Source of the DNA: Clostridiales bacterium
GTDB taxonomy: Bacteria > Bacillota > Clostridia > Lachnospirales > Lachnospiraceae
Assembly: GCA_029100885.1 (NCBI GenBank)
Contig: JAQXPY010000173.1
Span: 1 to 46,873 of the forward strand
DNA length: 46,873 nucleotides
Direction of reading: 5' to 3'
Shown here: in pieces, positions 37,122 to 46,034 of the stretch
Layout of the letters: each line of letters starts with the position of its first letter
Position numbering within the stretch: position 1 is the first letter of the stretch
Program-made: the position numbers and the translations under genes
The notes under the pieces: generated by a model
What the model was told of the DNA's origin: nothing
Seen by the model: only the letters and a program-made list of their open reading frames with translations
Database searches by the model: none

Positions 37122-39089
37122 ATGGCAAATCTCGGTAATATTTTTGATTATCAGAATGATCCGAATCGCAAAAACTACGACGGAAGCAGCAACTCAAACG
37201 GATTTAAGAAGCCGAACAAGCCTATGACAATATATCTGCTCTTTGTACTGGGCGTAATGCTGATCATCAACCTGGTGATCGCACCTGCGATACAGAAGAG
37301 CATGATAGTGGAGTCGTCCTACGATGCATTTCTGGACGAGCTGTCCGACAAAAATGTAGATAAGGTGGAGCTTGATACGAATACGATCAAATTTACTCTC
37401 AAGGATGATCCGGTGATCTACGAGACAGGTCGTATCAATTATATAGGTGAAGTAGAAAGAATGTACGAGGCAGGGGCGGAATTTACCCAGAGCATTCCAC
37501 AGACCATATCGCCTATATGGACTATCCTGTATAATGTGCTGCCTTTTGCCTTGATGATATGGTTCGGCTCAAGGCTTATGAAGAACATGCAGAGGGGCGG
37601 CGGAGGCTTTATGGGAGGCCTCGGCAAGGCTAATGCAAAGGAATATGAGAAGAGTGTATCCGGCATCAAATTCAAGGATGTAGCAGGTGAGGATGAGGCA
37701 AAGGAGCTGTTGGCGGAAATGGTGGATTTCCTGCATGAGCCTCAGAAATACAATGCTATCGGAGCAAAGATCCCTAAGGGAGCTCTGCTGGTGGGCCCTC
37801 CGGGAACAGGTAAGACAATGCTTGCCAAGGCTGTCGCAGGTGAAGCAGATGTGCCGTTTTTCAGCATTTCCGGTTCCGAGTTCGTGGAAATGTTTGTCGG
37901 CATGGGAGCGGCAAAGGTAAGAGATCTCTTCAAGGAGGCTGAAAAGAAGGCACCGTGCATAATTTTTATCGATGAGATAGATGCCATCGGAAAGAAGAGA
38001 GGCGGAAACGGCATCGGCGGAAACGACGAGAGAGAACAAACCCTTAATCAGCTTCTGACAGAGATGGACGGCTTTGACGGAACCAAGGGCATTATAGTTC
38101 TGGCTGCCACAAACCAGCCCGATACTCTGGATCCGGCACTTCTCAGACCGGGCAGATTTGACAGGCGTGTACCGGTGGAACTTCCTGACATGCAGGGCAG
38201 GATAGATATACTCAAGGTGCATGCCGCAAAGGTAAAGATGGCAGGAAACATCAATTTTGAAGATATTGCCAAGGCCTGCCCCGGAGCATCGGGAGCAGAG
38301 CTTGCCAATATGATAAACGAGGCTGCGCTCAGAGCCGTCAAGGCAGGAAGAGAGAGGGTCAATCAGCAGGATCTCGAGGAAAGCATCGAGGTCGTTATGG
38401 CAGGCTACAAAAAGAAGAATCAGGTGCTTACGAGCAAGGAAAAGCTGATCGTGGCATATCATGAGGTGGGACATGCCCTTGTGGCGGCAAAGCAGGACAA
38501 TTCCGCCCCTGTGCATAAGATCACGATCATTCCGAGAACATCAGGCGCTCTGGGATATACGATGCAGGTCGACGAAAACGGAAACCATTATCTGATGTCT
38601 AAGGAAGAGCTGGAAAACAAGATCGCGACCCTTACCGGAGGAAGAGCTGCGGAGGCGCTTGTGTTCAAGAGCATTACTACCGGAGCCTCCAACGATATAG
38701 AACAGGCTACCAAAATAGCAAGAGGTATGATAAGCTCCTATGGAATGAGCGACAGCTTCGGCATGGTGGCGCTGCAGTCCAGAAACAACGCTTATCTCGG
38801 AGGAGATATGTCGGTGGCCTGCTCGGACGAGACACTGAAAAATGTGGATGATCAGGTGATAGCATTAGTCAGAGCGCAGTATGACAAAGCATACAGGATA
38901 CTTGAGGACAATATTATGAAGCTTCACGAGATAGTGAAGTATCTCTATGAAAAAGAGACCATAACGGGAGAAGAATTCATGACCATCCTCGAGTCAAAGA
39001 CAAACTCTATCGAAGAGCAGGCAAAGGCAAATGCCCTTGCTGTATCGGAAAAAGGGGAAGATGGAACAGAAAACACTTCAGATACTTGA
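37122..39089 (+). CDS. ftsH: ATP-dependent zinc metalloprotease FtsH
   Basis: [21 protein letters not shown]-region [22 protein letters not shown], zinc motif HEVGH. Confidence 0.98.
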   Translation: MANLGNIFDYQNDPNRKNYDGSSNSNGFKKPNKPMTIYLLFVLGVMLIINLVIAPAIQKSMIVESSYDAFLDELSDKNVDKVELDTNTIKFTLKDDPVIYETGRINYIGEVERMYEAGAEFTQSIPQTISPIWTILYNVLPFALMIWFGSRLMKNMQRGGGGFMGGLGKANAKEYEKSVSGIKFKDVAGEDEAKELLAEMVDFLHEPQKYNAIGAKIPKGALLVGPPGTGKTMLAKAVAGEADVPFFSISGSEFVEMFVGMGAAKVRDLFKEAEKKAPCIIFIDEIDAIGKKRGGNGIGGNDEREQTLNQLLTEMDGFDGTKGIIVLAATNQPDTLDPALLRPGRFDRRVPVELPDMQGRIDILKVHAAKVKMAGNINFEDIAKACPGASGAELANMINEAALRAVKAGRERVNQQDLEESIEVVMAGYKKKNQVLTSKEKLIVAYHEVGHALVAAKQDNSAPVHKITIIPRTSGALGYTMQVDENGNHYLMSKEELENKIATLTGGRAAEALVFKSITTGASNDIEQATKIARGMISSYGMSDSFGMVALQSRNNAYLGGDMSVACSDETLKNVDDQVIALVRAQYDKAYRILEDNIMKLHEIVKYLYEKETITGEEFMTILESKTNSIEEQAKANALAVSEKGEDGTENTSDT

Positions 39090-41469
39090 ATTTAATAAAA
39101 TAACAGAAAGGCTGAGCGAGTTCGCGTCCTCAGAGGCAGGGCGCGGACTGTGCCTAAAGCTGAAGCCGACCGCAAATCTCAGACATATCGGGACATGGCA
39201 GAAAAACACCTCGGATGCGAGAGACCGTATCAGACTTAAGGGCAGCAGCCCTTCCTTCAGAGGGGTCAGGGACATTGGGGATATTCTTAAGAGACTTGAG
39301 GTCGGAGGTACACTGTCTGCAGCGGAGCTTATTTCGGTAAGCTCCTGTTTGACTGTATCGGAAAGAGCATTCAGCTACGGCAGGACAGACTCGGAGGAAG
39401 AAAGAAAGGATTCCCTCAGTGAGGACTTCGGTCTCATAGCTCCGATGACGAACATCAACAGAGAGATAATCAGATGCATTATTTCCGAGGATGAGATAGC
39501 GGACGATGCCTCCGTGGGGCTGGCTTCCGTCCGAAGGGAAATGAAGAAGACAGTCGAAAGTGTTCATGAGGCAATGCAGAGCAGACTGAATGCCTGCAGG
39601 GATTATCTTACAGACGCGGTGATCACTCAGAGAGACGGAAGATACTGTCTTCCGGTCAAGGCGGAGTATAAGGCAAAGGTTCCCGGAATGGTGCACGATG
39701 CATCCTCCACAGGACTCACGCTTTTTATCGAGCCTATGGCGGTGGTAAGTCTGAACAACAGGCTCAGGGAGCTCAAATCAGAAGAAAATAAGGAAATAGA
39801 GAAGGTGCTGAAGCTGTTGAGCGAGAGCCTGGTACCTTATACGGATGTGATAGCGGACAATATCAGGATTCTCAGAAAGCTTGACATGATCTTTGCCAAG
39901 GCATTGTATGCAAATGAGCTGGATGCCGCAGAGCCCGAATTCAGCAGGGACAGAAGGCTGGATATCAGGGCAGCAAGACATCCGCTTATCGATATGGAAA
40001 AGGCAGTCCCGATAGATGTTCGGCTCGGAGGAGAGTATGATCAGCTGATAATAACCGGTCCAAATACCGGAGGAAAGACGGTGTCTCTCAAAACAGTCGG
40101 TCTGCTGACGCTGATGGCTCAGGCGGGACTTCATATTCCGGCTGCCGAGGGCTCGGTGATGGGTGTATTTGATGATGTTTATGCCGATATAGGAGACGAG
40201 CAGAGCATTGAACAGAGCCTGTCAACATTTTCAGCCCATATGACAAATATAGTAAGCATACTTGACAAGGCGGATTCGGCATCTCTGTGTCTGTTTGATG
40301 AGCTGGGCTCGGGAACGGATCCGACAGAGGGAGCAGCACTGGGGATAGCTATCCTGAATTTTCTTCATAACATGGAGACCCGCACCATGGCCACCACCCA
40401 TTACAGTGAAATAAAGCTGTATGCACTGGAGACCGAGGGAGTGGAGAATGCCTGCTGTGAATTTGATGTGGCCACCCTCAAGCCGACCTACAGGCTTCTG
40501 ATCGGAATACCCGGAAAATCCAATGCCTTTGCCATTTCGAGAAGGCTCGGACTGCCGGAGTATATTATTGATGATGCCAGAGCCCGTATAGCAGCCGAAA
40601 ATGAGAGCTTTGAGGATATTATCTCCAAGCTGAACGAGGACAGATACAGAACCGAGAAGTCCATGGCTGAGGCGGAAAGCTTCCGAAAGGACGCAGAGAT
40701 ACTCAGGGAGAGACTTAAAAAGAAAGAAGAAAAGCTGGAAACTGCCAGAGAAAAGATCCTCGGGGAAGCAAGAGAGGAAGCGCAGCGTATCCTGAGAGAG
40801 GCCAAGGAGACAGCGGATACAGCAATCAGGAACATTAATAAATACGGAGAGGAAAGTAATCAGGCGGCTGCTGAGGCAGAAAGAGAAAAGATCAGGACAA
40901 ATCTGAAGGAGACCTCCGGGGGTCAGGGCATTGCCGTTAAGGGTCCGTCCAGACCGGTATCCCCGAAAAAACTCAAGATAGGAGATACTGTACGCGTCAT
41001 GAGTATGGGCGGCGTATCATGCATCGTTTCTTCACTTCCTGATAAGGATGGATTCATGAATGTAAGGATAGGCTTCATGAATTCCAAGGTGAATTTCCGG
41101 GAGATCGAGCTTGCAGGAGGAAATACGGGAGATAAAAACGGTGCATCGGAGATCTCCGAAAAGAAAAAGGCAGGTCCGAAGACTGCAGCCGGCTACGGAA
41201 GGAATTTCGGAGCCAAGTCGTTCACCGTAAGGCCTGAGGTGAACCTCATAGGGAAAACCACCGATGAGGCGCTGCCGGAGCTTGAAAAATATCTGGATGA
41301 TGCATATCTGGCAGGGCTGGAAACGGTCAGAATAGTTCATGGAAGAGGTACCGGAGCTCTGAAAAATATGGTCCACCAGAGACTTAAAAAGATCAGATAT
41401 GTAAAATCCTTCAGACTGGGCACCTTCGGCGAAGGGGATACCGGAGTGACGGTAGTGACATTAAAGTAA
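39061..41469 (+). CDS. mutS2: endonuclease MutS2
   Basis: TGPNTGGKTVSLKTVGLL Walker A, FDELGSGTDPTEGAALG, C-terminal Smr domain VRIVHGRGTGALKNMV; overlaps ftsH by 29 nt. Confidence 0.97.
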   Translation: MEQKTLQILEFNKITERLSEFASSEAGRGLCLKLKPTANLRHIGTWQKNTSDARDRIRLKGSSPSFRGVRDIGDILKRLEVGGTLSAAELISVSSCLTVSERAFSYGRTDSEEERKDSLSEDFGLIAPMTNINREIIRCIISEDEIADDASVGLASVRREMKKTVESVHEAMQSRLNACRDYLTDAVITQRDGRYCLPVKAEYKAKVPGMVHDASSTGLTLFIEPMAVVSLNNRLRELKSEENKEIEKVLKLLSESLVPYTDVIADNIRILRKLDMIFAKALYANELDAAEPEFSRDRRLDIRAARHPLIDMEKAVPIDVRLGGEYDQLIITGPNTGGKTVSLKTVGLLTLMAQAGLHIPAAEGSVMGVFDDVYADIGDEQSIEQSLSTFSAHMTNIVSILDKADSASLCLFDELGSGTDPTEGAALGIAILNFLHNMETRTMATTHYSEIKLYALETEGVENACCEFDVATLKPTYRLLIGIPGKSNAFAISRRLGLPEYIIDDARARIAAENESFEDIISKLNEDRYRTEKSMAEAESFRKDAEILRERLKKKEEKLETAREKILGEAREEAQRILREAKETADTAIRNINKYGEESNQAAAEAEREKIRTNLKETSGGQGIAVKGPSRPVSPKKLKIGDTVRVMSMGGVSCIVSSLPDKDGFMNVRIGFMNSKVNFREIELAGGNTGDKNGASEISEKKKAGPKTAAGYGRNFGAKSFTVRPEVNLIGKTTDEALPELEKYLDDAYLAGLETVRIVHGRGTGALKNMVHQRLKKIRYVKSFRLGTFGEGDTGVTVVTLK

Positions 41470-41517
41470 GTCCCACAGGCAGAAAAAGGCCGTTGATACA
41501 AAAGGCGGAATATTGAA

Positions 41518-42234
41518 ATGGTGGAAAAGCAGAGGATAATGATCGTAGACGATGATCCGGTTATAGCAGAGCTGATCAGCCTGTATCTGGAAAAAGAATG
41601 CTACGAAACAAGAATAGTAAATGACGGAGAAGAGGCCATGGAGATCTTTCCGGAGTACTGTCCGGATATGATACTTCTGGATCTGATGCTGCCGGGTATC
41701 GACGGATATCAGGTGTGCAGGAAGCTCCGAACGGAATCGGATGTTCCTATCATGATGCTTTCGGCAAAGGGAGAGGTATTTGACAAGGTGCTCGGACTGG
41801 AGCTGGGAGCTGATGATTATATGATCAAGCCCTTTGACACAAAGGAGCTGGTGGCAAGGGTCAAAGCCGTATTAAGAAGGACCTCCAGGAGAGAAAAAAG
41901 GGAGGAAAAGGAGGTTGTGCGTCAGGAAAGCAAGGTGGAATACGCGGGACTGTCTGTCAATCTGTCAAATTATTCTGTGGTATATCACGACCGAATCATA
42001 GACATGCCTCCGAAGGAGATAGAACTGCTGTATTTCCTCGCAGCTTCACCTAATCAGGTATTTACCAGAGAGCAGCTGCTGGATAACATCTGGGGCTATG
42101 AATACATCGGCGATACCAGAACAGTGGATGTACATATCAAGCGTCTCAGGGAAAAGCTCCCGGAAAATGCATTCTGGGGAATAGCTACGGTCTGGGGAAT
42201 CGGATATAAATTCGAACTTAAGCCCGTAAAATAA
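41518..42234 (+). CDS. OmpR-family response regulator (no adjacent kinase)
   Basis: IMIVDDDPVIAELIS, LLDLMLPGIDGYQVCRKLR, RTVDVHIKRLREKL. Confidence 0.95.
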   Translation: MVEKQRIMIVDDDPVIAELISLYLEKECYETRIVNDGEEAMEIFPEYCPDMILLDLMLPGIDGYQVCRKLRTESDVPIMMLSAKGEVFDKVLGLELGADDYMIKPFDTKELVARVKAVLRRTSRREKREEKEVVRQESKVEYAGLSVNLSNYSVVYHDRIIDMPPKEIELLYFLAASPNQVFTREQLLDNIWGYEYIGDTRTVDVHIKRLREKLPENAFWGIATVWGIGYKFELKPVK

Positions 42235-42281
42235 ATACTTCTTGACAGCAGAGATATTTTTATTATATTGTGAAAGGCAGC

Positions 42282-42313
42282 AAACTCCGATCGGCAGCGC
42301 ATCGGAGTTTTTG
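42282..42313 (+). terminator. rho-independent terminator
   Basis: aaactccgat - cggcagcgc - atcggagttt then ttg. Confidence 0.75.
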
Positions 42314-42368
42314 TGTAATGAAGCCGGGTCTGAAGGGAAGGATCCGGAAATATAACATGGAGGGTCAT

Positions 42369-43889
42369 ATGTTTGTTAATACCTTTTGGTCGCTTGTACC
42401 TCCGATCGTAGCCATCGCGCTTGCTCTTATTACTAAAGAGGTGTATTCGTCTCTCTTTATCGGAATAGTATGCGGAGGTCTCCTGTATTCCGGATTCAGC
42501 CTTTCAGGTACAATAGAGCATGTGCTTATTGATGGAATCATCGGATCGGTATCGGATTCCTACAATGTGGGAATTCTTGTTTTCCTTGTAGTTCTCGGAG
42601 CTATGGTCATGCTTATGAACCGTGCCGGCGGATCCGCAGCCTTCGGACGCTGGTCACAGGAGCATATCAAAACAAAGGTGGGCGCACAGCTTGCCACTAT
42701 CGTTCTGGGAATGCTGATCTTTATCGATGACTATTTCAACTGTCTTACGGTGGGCTCTGTAATGAGACCGCTTACAGACAAGCACGGCATCAGCAGGGCA
42801 AAGCTGGCATATCTTATCGATGCAACAGCAGCCCCTGTCTGTATTATAGCACCTGTATCCTCATGGGCAGCGGCAGTATCCGGCTTTGTAGAGGGAGCAA
42901 ACGGACTGGAGCTCTTTATCAGAGCTATTCCTTACAACTTCTACGCACTGCTGACTATCGTGATGATGGTTACTCTTACATGCAGAAGCTATGATTTCGG
43001 AGCGATGAAGAGGGCTGAGGCTGTGATCGGCGGAGCAGATCCTGATTCACGAGGCACTCAGCCGAGCATTACGGGAGCAGAGGACCAGCCTCATCCTCCT
43101 GTAAGCACAAAGGGACGTGTCATTCATCTTGTCCTTCCTATAGTGGTGCTTATAGTATGCTGTGTGGGCGGACTGCTTTATTCCGGCGGAATATTTGAGG
43201 GAGAGACCTTTATTGATGCTTTCTCTAATGCGGATGCTTCCGTAGGACTGTCCTTCGGCTCTGTAATAGCTCTGATAATCACCATTGCTTTCTATCTTTT
43301 AACAAGAGTTCTGGATTTTAAGGAGTGCATGAATGCTCTGCCTGAGGGATTCAAGAGCATGGTTCCTGCTATCCTTATCCTTACTTTTGCATGGTCTCTT
43401 AAGGCAATGACCGATTCTCTGGGAGCGAGAGATTATGTTGCAGGCATCGTGGCTGCTGTTGCGGACAACGGTGCGGTAATGAGCTTTATCCCGGCTCTTG
43501 TATTTGTGATCGGATGCTTCCTGGCATTTGCCACAGGAACTTCATGGGGCACCTTCGGAGTTCTGATCCCGATAGTCGTAAGTGTATTCGGAGGAGATCT
43601 TTCCAACGAGCTTATGATCATCTCTATTTCAGCATGCATGGCAGGAGCAGTCTGCGGAGACCATTGTTCACCTATCTCCGATACCACCATCATGGCATCG
43701 GCAGGTGCACAGTGCGACCATCTGCTGCATGTATCCACTCAGCTTCCGTATGCATTGTTGGTAGCTGTAGTATCCTTTGTATGTTATATCTTTACAGGAT
43801 TTGTAAGAAGCTGGCTCATATGTCTTCCGATATCTATCCTGTTAATGATAATCGTGATTATTGCCACACAGAAAAAGACAGCAGAATAA
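42369..43889 (+). CDS. Na+/H+ antiporter, NhaC family
   Basis: polytopic; FIDDYFNCLTVGSVMRPLTDKHGISRAKLAYLIDATAAPVCIIAPVSSWAA; GDHCSPISDTTIMASAGAQCDHLLHVSTQLPYAL; start at MFVNTFWSLVPP after ggaggg. Confidence 0.93.
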   Translation: MFVNTFWSLVPPIVAIALALITKEVYSSLFIGIVCGGLLYSGFSLSGTIEHVLIDGIIGSVSDSYNVGILVFLVVLGAMVMLMNRAGGSAAFGRWSQEHIKTKVGAQLATIVLGMLIFIDDYFNCLTVGSVMRPLTDKHGISRAKLAYLIDATAAPVCIIAPVSSWAAAVSGFVEGANGLELFIRAIPYNFYALLTIVMMVTLTCRSYDFGAMKRAEAVIGGADPDSRGTQPSITGAEDQPHPPVSTKGRVIHLVLPIVVLIVCCVGGLLYSGGIFEGETFIDAFSNADASVGLSFGSVIALIITIAFYLLTRVLDFKECMNALPEGFKSMVPAILILTFAWSLKAMTDSLGARDYVAGIVAAVADNGAVMSFIPALVFVIGCFLAFATGTSWGTFGVLIPIVVSVFGGDLSNELMIISISACMAGAVCGDHCSPISDTTIMASAGAQCDHLLHVSTQLPYALLVAVVSFVCYIFTGFVRSWLICLPISILLMIIVIIATQKKTAE

Positions 43890-43902
43890 AACTATGAAAA
43901 TG

Positions 43903-43936
43903 GGGCGGTCGGACACTTGAGATCAGACCGCCCTTT
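43903..43936 (+). terminator. hairpin after the antiporter gene, possible terminator
   Basis: gggcggtc / gaccgccc followed by ttt. Confidence 0.5.
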
Positions 43937-43961
43937 GCAACAGGGAAAGGCAGGCTTTGAA

Positions 43962-44339
43962 ATGAAAACTATCTTTACAGAGAAGGCTCCGGCAGCCATC
44001 GGACCGTATTCACAGGCAATGGTTTGCGGCGGGCTGGTATATACGTCCGGACAGATCGCCATTGACCCGGAGACAGGAAGCTTATGCGGCGAAGATATCA
44101 CCGCTCAGACAGAGCAGATAATGAAAAATCTGAAGGCAGTTCTTGAAGCATCCGGAAGCAGCTTCGACAGGACAGTTAAAACCACCTGTTATATCAGAAG
44201 TATGTCGGACTTTGCCGCCTTTAACGAGGTATACGCAAGATATTTCACAGGAAAGCCTGCAAGAAGCTGTGTTGAGGTCTCTGCACTTCCTAAGGGAGCA
44301 CTTGCTGAGGTCGAGGTCGTTGCGGAGGCAGAGGCTTAA
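43962..44339 (+). CDS. ridA: RidA family protein
   Basis: MKTIFTEKAPAAIGPYSQAMVCGGLVYTSGQIAIDPETG ... RSCVEVSALPKGALAEVEVVA. Confidence 0.95.
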   Translation: MKTIFTEKAPAAIGPYSQAMVCGGLVYTSGQIAIDPETGSLCGEDITAQTEQIMKNLKAVLEASGSSFDRTVKTTCYIRSMSDFAAFNEVYARYFTGKPARSCVEVSALPKGALAEVEVVAEAEA

Positions 44340-44380
44340 GACGAGGATGATGATGCGGACGGCAGGTTAAGCGTATATTA

Positions 44381-44470
44381 ATGAATGCCGTTAAGCCAAA
44401 TGCCGTGCAGTTCAATGCCATAGGAATCAATGTCATGCGGCTTGATCGCTGCGGTTTTGCTTGCAAATAA
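44381..44470 (+). CDS. candidate 29-aa small ORF with pentapeptide repeat
   Basis: MNAVKPNAVQFNAIGINVMRLDRCGFACK*, overlaps a 15-bp repeat array; no strong SD. Confidence 0.25.
   Translation: MNAVKPNAVQFNAIGINVMRLDRCGFACK
44384..44443 (+). repeat. degenerate 15-bp tandem array, 4 units
   Basis: aatgccgttaagcca/aatgccgtgcagttc/aatgccataggaatc/aatgtcatgcggctt. Confidence 0.65.
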
Positions 44471-44498
44471 TTCAAAATAGAGATACTATATAAATCGA

Positions 44499-44640
44499 GT
44501 CTTCGGGGCGGGGTGAGATTCCCCACCGGCGGTACAGTCCGCGAGCGGGTAGACATCAGAGCGGCAGCCTGGGTGTTTACGGCAGCATGAACCGGTGAGA
44601 TTCCGGTACCGACAGTATAGTCTGGATGAGAGAAGAACAG
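44499..44640 (+). ncRNA. FMN riboswitch (RFN element)
   Basis: gtcttcggggcggggtgagattccccaccggcggtacagtccgcgagcgg ... gaaccggtgagattccggtaccgacagtatagtctggatgagagaagaac; upstream of rib genes. Confidence 0.97.
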
Positions 44641-44700
44641 ACGGGTCATTTCAGGTGCGGTTTGCACTGATAATGATGCTGTTTTGATTTATGATCTTTA

Positions 44701-44733
44701 CCCGCGGACAATGTCTGCGGGTTTTATTTTTTT
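44701..44733 (+). terminator. riboswitch expression-platform terminator
   Basis: cccgcggac-aat-gtctgcggg then ttttattttttt. Confidence 0.85.
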
Positions 44734-44780
44734 AAAACCCGGTACTATCGGTGCCGGACAAGGCAATAAGGAGCAGCAGT

Positions 44781-45890
44781 ATGACAGACCGAGATTATAT
44801 GCTTAGGGCTATAGAACTGGCAAAAAAAGGTGAGGGACATACCAATCCCAATCCGCTGGTTGGAGCTGTGATCGTGAAGGACGGCCGCATTATCGGAGAA
44901 GGCTATCATGAGAGATATGGAGAGCTGCATGCCGAAAGAAATGCTTTTGCCCATTGTTCGGAAGAAACATGCGGAGCGGATATGTACGTGACTCTTGAAC
45001 CCTGCTGTCATCACGGCAAGCAGCCGCCTTGTACAGAGGCTGTTATTGAGCATGGGATAAAGAGGATATTCGTCGGTTCCTCGGATCCCAATCCTCTTGT
45101 GGCAGGCAAAGGACTTAAGCAGCTGAGGGATGCGGGGATAGAGGTAGTTGAGGGCTTCATGAAGGAGGAGTGCGACAGACTCAACCCTGTATTTTTCCAT
45201 TACATCAGTACCGGGGAGCCGTATATTGCCCTGAAATACGCTATGACGGCCGATGGAAAAACAGCTACGGATACGGGAAAATCACAGTGGATAACCGGAG
45301 AAAGCGCCAGAGCACATGTTCACAGACTCAGAAATTATTACAAGGGCATACTGGTCGGAATAGGAACAGTGCTCGCGGATGATCCGATGCTGACCTGCAG
45401 GATGGAAGGCGGAAGAGATCCTGTACGAATAGTGCTCGATACGAGGCTTCGCATTCCGGAGGCTTCAAAAATAATGACATCTGCAGATCAGGCTCCGGTA
45501 GTGATAGTGTGCTGGGAAGGCGCTGATAAAGAAAAAAAGTCAAGACTGAAAGCACTTGGAGCAGAGCTTATTGAGCTTCATCTGAATGAGGACGGAAATA
45601 TTTCTGTTGAAGCAGCGGTCGCAGCCCTGGGGAAAATGGGCATAGACGGAATTCTGGTCGAAGGCGGAGGCACGGTGGGTGCATCCTTTATCAGAGCCGG
45701 AAAGGTCAACAGGATATATGCATATATAGGGGCAAAGATATTCGGGGGAACGGGAAAGCACACACCTGTGCGAGGCTCAGGCATAGATGAGGTCAAAGAG
45801 GCAGCAGGGCTTAAGGTATCACAGGTCGAGCTGTTCACGGATGATGTACTTATAACCTATGATGCTCTCAGAAGCACGGAAAGGGCCTGA
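44781..45890 (+). CDS. ribD: bifunctional diaminohydroxyphosphoribosylaminopyrimidine deaminase / 5-amino-6-(5-phosphoribosylamino)uracil reductase
   Basis: HAERNAF ... TLEPCCHHGKQPPCTEAV zinc deaminase motif; ALKYAMTADGKTATDTGKSQWITGESAR. Confidence 0.97.
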   Translation: MTDRDYMLRAIELAKKGEGHTNPNPLVGAVIVKDGRIIGEGYHERYGELHAERNAFAHCSEETCGADMYVTLEPCCHHGKQPPCTEAVIEHGIKRIFVGSSDPNPLVAGKGLKQLRDAGIEVVEGFMKEECDRLNPVFFHYISTGEPYIALKYAMTADGKTATDTGKSQWITGESARAHVHRLRNYYKGILVGIGTVLADDPMLTCRMEGGRDPVRIVLDTRLRIPEASKIMTSADQAPVVIVCWEGADKEKKSRLKALGAELIELHLNEDGNISVEAAVAALGKMGIDGILVEGGGTVGASFIRAGKVNRIYAYIGAKIFGGTGKHTPVRGSGIDEVKEAAGLKVSQVELFTDDVLITYDALRSTERA

Positions 45891-46030
45891 AGCACGCAAG
45901 CAGGCTGAAGTACATGAGGAGCCTTAAGTATATGAGGAACCTTAAGTACTGATATGATGCTGAGTACTGATATTATAGTATGTTCAGTCGGAAGCTTAAA
46001 CACATAAGGAATCTGAAGCGAAGAAGGAAG
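45887..46030 (+). repeat. degenerate 18-bp tandem array filling the ribD-ribE gap (8 register-keeping units)
   Basis: ctgaagcacgcaagcagg/ctgaagtacatgaggagc/cttaagtatatgaggaac/cttaagtactgatatgat/.../cttaaacacataaggaat/ctgaagcgaagaaggaag; two middle units are poor matches. Confidence 0.7.
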
Positions 46031-46034
46031 ATTC

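Noticed and set aside
37569-38516. 315-aa minus-strand ORF
   Set aside because: Fully antisense to the conserved ftsH ATPase domain; typical shadow ORF.
37122-39089. FtsH zinc motif HEVGH instead of the common HEAGH
   Set aside because: Still fits HExxH; a tolerated substitution, not evidence of novelty.
44290-44667. 125-aa minus-strand ORF over the riboswitch
   Set aside because: Overlaps the unmistakable FMN aptamer and ridA 3' end; no coding evidence.
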